Shown here piece by piece: positions 26,228-32,633 of a stretch of 45,456 nt of DNA. Position 1 is the first letter of the stretch, and every line of letters begins with the position of its first letter. The notes under the pieces are model-generated. The model made no database searches and had not been told where the DNA came from. It saw only the letters and a list, made by a program, of their open reading frames with translations. The stretch comes from RGIG2206 sp045579085 (GTDB taxonomy: Bacteria; Bacillota; Clostridia; Oscillospirales; Acutalibacteraceae): positions 1 to 45,456 of the forward strand of contig JAZNLO010000011.1 in assembly GCA_045579085.1 (NCBI GenBank), read 5' to 3'. A program made the translations under genes and the position numbers.

Positions 26228-26557
26228 CTAAAAAATTCCCTTGTTGTATTTTATCATAGCATAAAAGCTGAATCCCGTACCAACAGCAAGAAACACAAAG
26301 AAAACCGCCATACCGATTATTACAAGGCTTTCGTTTTCTGTATAGTGAGCCGCTGCAGAAAAACCGCCGAACAGTATTAAGCCTATGCCTATGATAATGG
26401 TTCCTATACCGACTTTCTTTCCAAAAACCATCCTGTCTTCCTCAGAAACACGCTTTTTATGATATGAATGAAGAGAGGATATGTTGCCTTTCATATGAGA
26501 TATACCGAGAACGATACAAACAATACCTAAAACAAAAGTAACGATATAAGCCATCAT
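26228..26557 (-). CDS. Small membrane protein of unknown function
   Basis: A 109-residue protein with three predicted membrane helices (residues 3-20, 50-68 and 78-102) and a short basic/acidic loop after the first (HSYHKKRVSEEDRMVFGK). I do not recognise a named family. Its ATG overlaps the stop of the YerC-like regulator gene (ATGA), so both are translated together. No signal for a substrate or partner can be seen. Confidence 0.75.
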   Translation of the reverse strand: MMAYIVTFVLGIVCIVLGISHMKGNISSLHSYHKKRVSEEDRMVFGKKVGIGTIIIGIGLILFGGFSAAAHYTENESLVIIGMAVFFVFLAVGTGFSFYAMIKYNKGIF

Positions 26558-26856
26558 AATACAGTCTTCTCCATATCGCTTAATTTTTTAATGGCATTAC
26601 GGTAACCGCCACTACCGTAATTAAGACACTTACTCACTCTTCCGATAGTAGCACTGCTTACATCTATCTGCTCTATAACCTTTTGATAGCTTAGACCCTC
26701 GTTTAAAAGAATGGCTGTATCAAGTCTTTGCGCCATATCCTGCACTTCCTTTATTGTGCATATGTCTGCAAAATACTCATAGCACTCCTCTATTGTTTCC
26801 AAGTTTAATATGGTTTGAAACAACCTGTCAACCGAATCTGAACGAAACCTTAACAT
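26554..26856 (-). CDS. YerC/YecD-type TrpR-like DNA-binding protein
   Basis: A 100-residue protein of the TrpR-related YerC/YecD family: the helix-turn-helix segment is LSYQKVIEQIDVSSATIGRVSKCLNYG, preceded by EEVQDMAQRLDTAI-like helices (here IKEVQDMAQRLDTAILLNEG). I start it at the ATG at 26856, seven bases after GAGAGG; a TTG further upstream is less likely. It is the first gene of a two-gene operon with a small membrane protein. A palindrome covering its own -10 box suggests self-regulation. Confidence 0.88.
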   Translation of the reverse strand: MLRFRSDSVDRLFQTILNLETIEECYEYFADICTIKEVQDMAQRLDTAILLNEGLSYQKVIEQIDVSSATIGRVSKCLNYGSGGYRNAIKKLSDMEKTVL

Positions 26857-26874
26857 AATCATACCTCTCAAATT

Positions 26875-26892
26875 TAGTATAATTTTATACTA
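26875..26892. repeat. Inverted repeat over the yerC-like -10 box
   Basis: TAGTATAA-TT-TTATACTA, two perfect 8-base arms. It overlaps the -10 element of the promoter and could be an operator for the TrpR-like product. Confidence 0.6.
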
Positions 26893-26915
26893 TCACACTA
26901 TCGTGGTAAAGTCAA
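26887..26915 (-). promoter_or_regulatory. Promoter of the yerC-like operon
   Basis: Minus strand TTGACT (26910-26915), 17-base spacer, TAGTAT (26887-26892). Confidence 0.78.
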
Positions 26916-26991
26916 GAAGTGTAGCTAAAACAAGCGTTATTTATGAATGTGCTTACTAATGTTTTTTAAAGAGAATTTTTAATTAGCAAAC

Positions 26992-27028
26992 AGCAAAAAG
27001 CGTCGCACAAATGCGACGCTTTTTGCTT
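26992..27028 (-). terminator. Terminator of HTH-cupin-ligase paralogue 2
   Basis: A long hairpin AGCAAAAAGCGTCGCA/TGCGACGCTTTTTGCT that overlaps the stop codon of the gene. It shows that the gene is transcribed alone. Confidence 0.85.
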
Positions 27029-29330
27029 ATTTCTGTAATTTTTCCATATCGTTTTTACGGATTTCTACACGTCTGACCTTACCGCTGATAGTCTTTGGAA
27101 GTTCAGTAACAAATTCAACGATTCTCGGATACTTATAAGGCGCAGTATGCGTCTTGACGTATTCCTGAATCTCCTTCTTAAGCTCGTCGGTGCCCTCTTT
27201 CCCTTTCACAAGAACAACGGTTGCCTTAACTATCTGACCGCGCACTTCGTCAGGAACAGGTGTAACTGCGCATTCAAGCACATACGGCAATTCCATAATA
27301 ACGCTTTCGATTTCGAATGGTCCGATACGATAACCTGACGACTTGATAACATCGTCAATACGGCCGACGTACCAGAGATAGCCATCCTCGTCCATCGTTG
27401 CTTGGTCGCCTGTGTGATAGTATCCATCGTGCCACACCTCGTTGGTCTTTTCTTCGTCCAAATAGTAGCCGATAAATAGACCACAAGGTGACTCTCCGTC
27501 TTTTACACGGATACAAATTTCACCTGTATCACCTGTTTTACATTCATTGCCGTCGGGGTCGAGAACAACAACATCATAAAGCGGACTCGGTCTGCCCATA
27601 GAGCCCAGTTTGGGAGTTGAGCCAACAAAGTTTGCAATTGACAGCGTTGTTTCGGTTTGACCAAAGCCCTCCATAATGGTAAGTCCTGTGGCTTTCTTAA
27701 ACTGGTTGAACACCTCAGGATTAAGCGCCTCGCCCGCTGTTGTTGCGTATTCTATAGAGGACAAATCATACTTGGACAAGTCTTCTTTAATAAAGAATCT
27801 ATACATTGTAGGCGGAGCACAGAATGTGGTGATATGATATTTTGCAAACATCGGCAAAATGTCTTCTGAATGGAATCTGTCAAAGTCGTATGTAAATACA
27901 CCCGCTTCACAAAGCCACTGGCCGTAAAGTTTACCCCAAAGAGCCTTACCCCAGCCTGTATCGGAAATTGTAAAGTGTAAGCCGTCGGGATTTACATTAT
28001 GCCAATGCTTTGCTGTGGGATAGTGACCTAACGCATACTTGTAAGAATGAGTTGCTATACGGGGATAGCCTGTTGTACCTGATGTGAAGAGCATAAGCAT
28101 CGGGTCGTTACCACAGGGTGTATTTTCTGTGCGATAAAAATGTGTGCTGAATCGTTCGATTTCCACATTAAAATCATTCCAGCCGTCTTTCTTACCGCCA
28201 ACCAGAATTTTCAGCATATCAGGGAAATTTGCAGCAGCTTTTTGCGCTTCAGTTGATACCTCACCGTCTGCAGTGCAAACAATGGCTTTTACCTTAGCCG
28301 CTTTAAACCTGTAGTCAAAATCGTGCTCAACAAGCTGATTTGTGGCAGGGATTGCGATAGCGCCGATTTTATGAAGAGCAAGCATACAGAACCAGAACTG
28401 ATAGTGTCTTTTAAGCACAAGCATTACAGTGTCGCCTTTTTTGATGCCCAAAGACTCGAAATAGTTCGCAGTCTTAGCAGAATACTTCTTCAAATCGCTA
28501 AACGTGAATTTGCGGTCGGTTTTATCGTTCGCAACCCACATCATTGCGAGCTTATCGGGAGTCTTTTCTGCGATTGCGTCTACACAGTCAAACGCAAAAT
28601 TGAACTTATCGTCATTCTTGAACTTGATGCCGTTAAAGACTCCGTTTTCATCATAGAAAGATTCTACAAAATTATCTGCAACGGTTGTTGTAGCAGTTGT
28701 CTTTGCAAAGGTTTTTTCCGCAACAAACGGAGCTTCGGGATATTCCTCACTTACCAAGCCATCCTGAGGATTGAGAACTACAGCGTGAAACTCGCATCCG
28801 CCCTCACTTACGGCAACCATACCGTGAGGTATAAGGCTGTTATAGAATATGGAGTCACCCTCGTGGAGAATATCTACGTGATTGCCAACCTGCACCTTGA
28901 GCGAGCCCTTTACGATTACGTCAAACTCCTGACCGTTGTGCGAATTTAGCTTAATCGGAGCATCCTGTTCTTCGGGGAGATATGGAAATTTAACCAAGAA
29001 TGGCTCAGCGAGCTTTTCCTTAAACTTTGGAGCGAGGTTGTTATACTCAACGCCGTGTTGTTTTAAAATTTTAAGGCCCTCGCCCTTTCTGGTTATAGCG
29101 AAGGATGTAAGAGTAGAACTTCTTCCTTCAAGCAAGTCAACAACCTCAACGCCGCAAGCCTTAGCACATTTGTAAATAAAGGTAAAGCTAAAATCTGTGT
29201 TGCCCTGCTCTAAAACACGATATTCTTCAACCGATACACCGGAGAGCTTAGCAAGCTGCTCCTGAGTATAACCTTTTGCTTCACGAAGGTCTTTTATTCT
29301 TCCTGCAACTTCTTTCAAACTGTAATCCAT
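27027..29330 (-). CDS. Fusion: XRE helix-turn-helix + cupin + AMP-forming acyl-CoA synthetase (paralogue 2)
   Basis: A 767-residue protein with the same three parts as its paralogue at 10251-12539: helix-turn-helix at about 12-66, cupin at about 130-190 (HNGQEFDVIVKGSLKVQVG, GDSIFYNSLIPHGM) and an acyl-CoA synthetase from about 240 with LFTSGTTGYPR, EGFGQTETT, YYHTGDQAT and the C-terminal catalytic-lysine motif TISGKVRRVEIRK. The start at 29330 is chosen because AAGGAGA lies nine bases upstream. It stands alone behind its own T-box and before its own terminator. The two copies are similar throughout, so they arose by duplication and may serve different acids or different amino-acid signals. 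Confidence 0.9.
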   Translation of the reverse strand: MDYSLKEVAGRIKDLREAKGYTQEQLAKLSGVSVEEYRVLEQGNTDFSFTFIYKCAKACGVEVVDLLEGRSSTLTSFAITRKGEGLKILKQHGVEYNNLAPKFKEKLAEPFLVKFPYLPEEQDAPIKLNSHNGQEFDVIVKGSLKVQVGNHVDILHEGDSIFYNSLIPHGMVAVSEGGCEFHAVVLNPQDGLVSEEYPEAPFVAEKTFAKTTATTTVADNFVESFYDENGVFNGIKFKNDDKFNFAFDCVDAIAEKTPDKLAMMWVANDKTDRKFTFSDLKKYSAKTANYFESLGIKKGDTVMLVLKRHYQFWFCMLALHKIGAIAIPATNQLVEHDFDYRFKAAKVKAIVCTADGEVSTEAQKAAANFPDMLKILVGGKKDGWNDFNVEIERFSTHFYRTENTPCGNDPMLMLFTSGTTGYPRIATHSYKYALGHYPTAKHWHNVNPDGLHFTISDTGWGKALWGKLYGQWLCEAGVFTYDFDRFHSEDILPMFAKYHITTFCAPPTMYRFFIKEDLSKYDLSSIEYATTAGEALNPEVFNQFKKATGLTIMEGFGQTETTLSIANFVGSTPKLGSMGRPSPLYDVVVLDPDGNECKTGDTGEICIRVKDGESPCGLFIGYYLDEEKTNEVWHDGYYHTGDQATMDEDGYLWYVGRIDDVIKSSGYRIGPFEIESVIMELPYVLECAVTPVPDEVRGQIVKATVVLVKGKEGTDELKKEIQEYVKTHTAPYKYPRIVEFVTELPKTISGKVRRVEIRKNDMEKLQK

Positions 29331-29389
29331 TTTGTTGTCTCCTTTCGTTGCTGACATATTCGCTAATGGTTACCAATTTGAATAAAACA

Positions 29390-29677
29390 AAAAACTCGCC
29401 TCAAAAGAAAATCTTTGAGACGAGTTATAAAACCCGCGGTACCACTCAAATTACGGAAATGTTGTTTTTCCGTCACTTTCCGAGCTCAAACAAGCTCTTT
29501 GCCTTTACGCGGCATTACGGAAGGAGTCTACTCAGTTTTAACCTTTCGGTCCACCAACTCAGAAGTGATAGGTCATTGGAAAGCTTCACCATTGCCTTGC
29601 ACCATCCGGCAATTCTCTGTATAGCTTCACATTCCGACCGTCTTCGTCATAGTCGTTATTTGTGATATTCAAATTTG
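29390..29677 (-). ncRNA. T-box leader 3
   Basis: Minus strand: GACGAAGA at the base, AGAGA, apical GGATGGTGCAA closed by ATTGCC/GGCAAT, the T-box GAGTGGTACCGCGGG (29433-29447) and terminator hairpin ACTCGTCTCAAAG/CTTTTGAGGCGAGT (29394-29425) with TTTTTTG. It controls HTH-cupin-ligase paralogue 2. The specifier codon is not assigned. Confidence 0.93.
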
Positions 29678-29683
29678 TCATAT

Positions 29684-29712
29684 ATTTTAACAGAGCAGTC
29701 AAAAAAAGTCAA
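29684..29712 (-). promoter_or_regulatory. Promoter of T-box leader 3
   Basis: Minus strand TTGACT (29707-29712), 17-base spacer, TAAAAT (29684-29689). Confidence 0.78.
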
Positions 29713-29811
29713 GTGTATTACGAAAAATATTTATTTTACTTTCAACATTAAATATTCATTATTCATTACGAAAATCCGTTTTAATGAATGACGAATATTG
29801 AATAGTGATGC

Positions 29812-29974
29812 ATCGCTACGCGATATGATGCTTTTGCTTCGCAAACATGACGTTGCTCCACTTCGTGCCGCAATGATGCGATGTTTGACATAAAATGTGA
29901 CGAAGCCACACATCATTAGGCATAGCCGTCATCATTGGCGAAGCCAACATCATTTGCCGCAGGCAAACATCATG
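29812..29974. repeat. Array of micro-hairpins separated by CATCAT/ATGATG
   Basis: At least six short palindromes with three-base or similar loops: ATCGC-TAC-GCGAT (29812), TTTGC-TTC-GCAAA (29833), an imperfect TGTGACGAAGCCACA (29896), GGC-ATA-GCC (29919), TTGGC-GAA-GCCAA (29935) and TTTGCC-GCA-GGCAAA (29953). CATCAT or ATGATG spacers recur between them. No coding frame explains this. The 29713-29811 stretch beside it is AT-rich with repeated TTCATTA/GAATATTGAA elements. Confidence 0.85.
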
Positions 29975-29975
29975 T

Positions 29976-30016
29976 AAAAAACGCACCTTTGTCAGTAGAC
30001 AAAAGTGCGTTTTTTG
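29976..30016 (-). terminator. Terminator after tRNA-Arg
   Basis: Minus-strand hairpin AAAAAACGCACTTTTGTC/GACAAAGGTGCGTTTTTT directly after the tRNA CCA end. Confidence 0.9.
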
Positions 30017-30017
30017 T

Positions 30018-30094
30018 TGGCCCGCTCGGAGGGATTTGAACCCCCGTCCTTCAGAATCGGAATCTGCTGCGATATCCAGCTTCGCTACGAGCGG
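30018..30094 (-). tRNA. tRNA-Arg (anticodon CCG)
   Basis: A 77-base cloverleaf: acceptor CCGCTCG/CGAGCGG, D stem GCGA/TCGC, anticodon loop TTCCGAT giving CCG, T stem GGGGG/CCCTC with TTCAAAT loop, discriminator G and an encoded CCA. The outermost anticodon-stem pair is a G-A mismatch (27-43); all other pairs hold. It reads the arginine codon CGG. Confidence 0.93.
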
Positions 30095-30191
30095 ATTTTT
30101 TCCATGCAAAAATTATAACATTCTTTTTAATTGCTGTAAAGTGATAATTGCCGAATTGTATCAAACAACTCGGCAATCCACCCTATTTTAC

Positions 30192-30719
30192 CTATTTAAA
30201 CAAGCTGCCTGAATTGCAGTCTATGCCCACAATCAGCGGGAACTCTTTAAACACTAACTTCTTTATTGATTCACAACCCAAATCATCAAACGCTATTACG
30301 TCGCACTCGGTTATGCACTGCGCTGCTAACGCGCCAGCACCGCCTATTGCACACAAATAAACGCCTTTATTCCTGTTAATTGCCTTAACAACCTCTGCGC
30401 TTCTCTGCCCTTTTCCTATTGTAGCGGTAAGTCCCATATCATAGAGCTTAGGCGCGAACTTATCCATCCTCGATGACGTTGTGGGGCCGCAACTGCCTAT
30501 CGGCATATTATCAGGCGTTGGGGTTGGCCCTGCGTAATAAATAACACTGCCGTTTATATCAATCGGCAATTTCTCGTTTCTATCCATCATCTCAAACATT
30601 CGCTTATGCGCTGCGTCACGTGCTGTATACACCTCGCCGCTGAGGATAACAACGTCACCTGCATTCAATAACGGGCACAGTTCCTTGAGTTGAGAGACAT
30701 TTATATAATGCTGCTTCAT
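30192..30719 (-). CDS. Fumarate hydratase class I / tartrate dehydratase-type, beta subunit
   Basis: A 175-residue Fe-S hydro-lyase beta subunit: LNAGDVVILSGEVYTARDAAHKR, then VIYYAGPTPTP, the GSCGPTTSSRMD motif near residue 83, and IGKGQRSAEVV. In two-subunit class I fumarases this part works with an alpha subunit holding the 4Fe-4S cysteines; no alpha gene is seen beside it. The start is set at 30719 because the promoter's -10 box is only 16 bases upstream, ruling out the longer in-frame reading. Whether it acts on fumarate or a related acid is not decidable here. Confidence 0.9.
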   Translation of the reverse strand: MKQHYINVSQLKELCPLLNAGDVVILSGEVYTARDAAHKRMFEMMDRNEKLPIDINGSVIYYAGPTPTPDNMPIGSCGPTTSSRMDKFAPKLYDMGLTATIGKGQRSAEVVKAINRNKGVYLCAIGGAGALAAQCITECDVIAFDDLGCESIKKLVFKEFPLIVGIDCNSGSLFK

Positions 30720-30735
30720 TTTTATCACCGCAAAC

Positions 30736-30764
30736 ATTATACAACACATTCTCTAAATATTCAA
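30736..30764 (-). promoter_or_regulatory. Promoter of the fumarase beta gene
   Basis: Minus strand TTGAAT (30759-30764), 17-base spacer, TATAAT (30736-30741), beginning just after the spo0A stop codon. It leaves a very short leader. Confidence 0.75.
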
Positions 30765-30768
30765 CAAT

Positions 30769-31530
30769 TTATGATGCCTTTAAATTTAATCTGAGTTTAT
30801 CAGCAATCATTGCGATAAATTCACTGTTAGTAGGCTTTCCTCTTTCATTATGTATGGTATATCCGAAATATGAATTAAGCACGTCGATATCGCCTCTATC
30901 CCACGCCACCTCTATTGCGTGTCTAATCGCACGCTCTACTCTTGATGAAGTGGTTGTAAACTTCTTTGCAACAGTCGGGTACAGTTGCTTTGTGATTGAG
31001 TTGATTATTTCAGGGTTATTGACAGACAAAATTATTGATTCTCGAAGATAATGATATCCCTTGATATGTGCAGGAACCCCTATCTCATGCAGAATATTTG
31101 TTATTGTTATCTCGAGGCTGTTATCCGATTTTACCAGCTTTTTAATCTCAGTCAACTCGGTGTTTGAGTTTATAATACGGTCTGCAAGCATATCAAAGTC
31201 AAACGGCTTTATAAGGAAATATGATGCGCCCTTTGAAATTGCTTCCTCTTCCAAGCGAGGATTGTCAAAGCCTGACATTACAAGGAAAGTCGGCAACCGC
31301 TGACCATCAAGCTCCTTACACTTTGTAAGCACTTCAAAAGAGTCAAGGTTAGCCATAAATATATCCATCAGCACTGCGTCGGGCTGTACCCTCTTGATTT
31401 CATTGAGCAGAAGTCGACCGTCCTTTGCTGTAAGGAAAACCTCGAGCCCTTTCTGGCGCAACGAATTAGCGCAATCCCTGCCAAATTCTGTCTTGTCATC
31501 AGCTACTATAACCTTCATTTTGTTATTCAT
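30769..31530 (-). CDS. spo0A: Stage 0 sporulation response regulator Spo0A
   Basis: A 253-residue master regulator of sporulation. The receiver domain has the acidic pair Asp11-Asp12, the phospho-acceptor Asp56 (VLMDIFM) and the conserved Lys in FLIKPF; the C-terminal effector domain shows HEIGVPAHIKGYHYLRE and the recognition-helix region SSRVERAIRHAIEVAW. When phosphorylated it binds 0A boxes and redirects transcription. GGAGG is seven bases before the ATG. The gene is alone between trxB and the fumarase beta gene; in most relatives spoIVB lies just upstream, but here it is 6.5 kb away. Confidence 0.97.
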   Translation of the reverse strand: MNNKMKVIVADDKTEFGRDCANSLRQKGLEVFLTAKDGRLLLNEIKRVQPDAVLMDIFMANLDSFEVLTKCKELDGQRLPTFLVMSGFDNPRLEEEAISKGASYFLIKPFDFDMLADRIINSNTELTEIKKLVKSDNSLEITITNILHEIGVPAHIKGYHYLRESIILSVNNPEIINSITKQLYPTVAKKFTTTSSRVERAIRHAIEVAWDRGDIDVLNSYFGYTIHNERGKPTNSEFIAMIADKLRLNLKAS

Positions 31531-31559
31531 AATACTACCTCCGTTTTTTGATTAACTAC

Positions 31560-31588
31560 ATATTACCATATTATTCCAGTTTTGGCAA
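31560..31588 (-). promoter_or_regulatory. Possible vegetative promoter of spo0A
   Basis: Minus strand TTGCCA (31583-31588), 17-base spacer, TAATAT (31560-31565). Confidence 0.5.
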
Positions 31589-31662
31589 TATCTTTTTACC
31601 AAATTTTCTCAATTTTTTTATTTTTGCTGTACATAGACAGATTTTTTGCCCTTTTTATGCGA

Positions 31663-31697
31663 AAAAAGAGCCGAATTTGTTGTTTCGGCTCTTTTAA
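31663..31697 (-). terminator. Terminator after trxB
   Basis: Minus-strand hairpin AAAAGAGCCGAAA/ATTCGGCTCTTTTTT downstream of trxB; it ends the nrdD-trxB transcript before spo0A. Confidence 0.9.
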
Positions 31698-31716
31698 AAA
31701 TATTAAACTGTTAAAT

Positions 31717-32628
31717 TTAACCTTTCAGGTTGTCTATATAATCGCACGCTGCCAACGCTGCAACTGCTCCGTCAGCTGCGGCTGTTGCAACCTGTCTGAT
31801 ACGTTTTGCACGACAGTCACCTGCAACAAAAACGCCTGCTGACTTTGTTATGCAATCTTCCTTAGCGTCTGCGTAGCCTCTTGAATCAAGATTAATTAGA
31901 TTCGAAAACGCTTCATTTTGCGGAATAAGTCCAACAGCTAAGAAAACGCCGTCAACCATTATGTCGCTTTCCGCACCAACTGATGCATTTTGTATTCTTA
32001 TGCCGTTTAACTCGTCCTCACCAAGATAGCTTACAACAACCGAATCGGTGATAACCTCAACGTTTTCCTTAGAATAAATCTGCTGCTGAAGCTTTTGCTC
32101 TCCTGTGAGCGTTTTCAGGTTCTGGACGATATACACCTTCTTAACAAGGTCTGATAACAAAATCGCCTCTTGCAATGCAGAGTTTCCTCCACCCACAACT
32201 GCAACTGTCTTATCCTTATAGAAAGCGCCGTCACAAACTGCGCAAAACGAGATACCGTTTCCGATAAACTCCTCTTCCCTGTCAAGACCTAAGCATCTAT
32301 GCTTGGCGCCTGTTGCGATTACGACAGCTTTAGCTTCAAAGTTGCCATCTGTGGTTACGACGGTTTTAACTTCACCGTCGATTACTTCGCAAACCTCGCA
32401 GTATTCGAACTCTGCGCCCTGCGCAAGCACCTGGTCTACTAACTTCTCGGCAAACTCATTTCCTGAAAGCTCATTAAATCCGGGTATGTTTTCTACCTTT
32501 GGCGAAAAAGTTATCTGTCCTCCAAAGGTTTCTTTTTCTATTACCAAAACACTCTTGTTTGCCCTTAAAGCGTAGAGTGCGGCGGTCAGCCCCGCAGGGC
32601 CGCCGCCGATTACAATTATATCATACAT
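31717..32628 (-). CDS. trxB: Thioredoxin reductase
   Basis: An FAD/NAD(P)H disulfide reductase of 303 residues from the ATG at 32628; a GTG at 32637, overlapping the nrdD stop, is an equally possible start. It shows the FAD motif IIVIGGGPAGLTAALYA, the redox-active CAVCDG (near 133-138), the NAD(P)H-binding VAVVGGGNSALQEA and the C-terminal GVFVAGDCR. It passes electrons from NAD(P)H (or ferredoxin in some relatives) to thioredoxin-like proteins. Being directly downstream of an nrdD that carries its own redoxin domain, it probably serves ribonucleotide reduction. Confidence 0.94.
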   Translation of the reverse strand: MYDIIVIGGGPAGLTAALYALRANKSVLVIEKETFGGQITFSPKVENIPGFNELSGNEFAEKLVDQVLAQGAEFEYCEVCEVIDGEVKTVVTTDGNFEAKAVVIATGAKHRCLGLDREEEFIGNGISFCAVCDGAFYKDKTVAVVGGGNSALQEAILLSDLVKKVYIVQNLKTLTGEQKLQQQIYSKENVEVITDSVVVSYLGEDELNGIRIQNASVGAESDIMVDGVFLAVGLIPQNEAFSNLINLDSRGYADAKEDCITKSAGVFVAGDCRAKRIRQVATAAADGAVAALAACDYIDNLKG

Positions 32629-32633
32629 ACGTA

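Noticed and set aside
28323..28949. Plus-strand frame of 208 codons opposite HTH-cupin-ligase paralogue 2
   Set aside because: Antisense shadow of a gene with clear cupin and ligase motifs.
29812..29974. Possible CRISPR array
   Set aside because: Repeats are only 6 bases, the palindromes vary in sequence, and spacers are not of uniform length; no cas genes are in the window.
30720..30749. Longer N-terminus for the fumarase beta subunit
   Set aside because: These codons overlap the -10 box, so they would not be in the mRNA.
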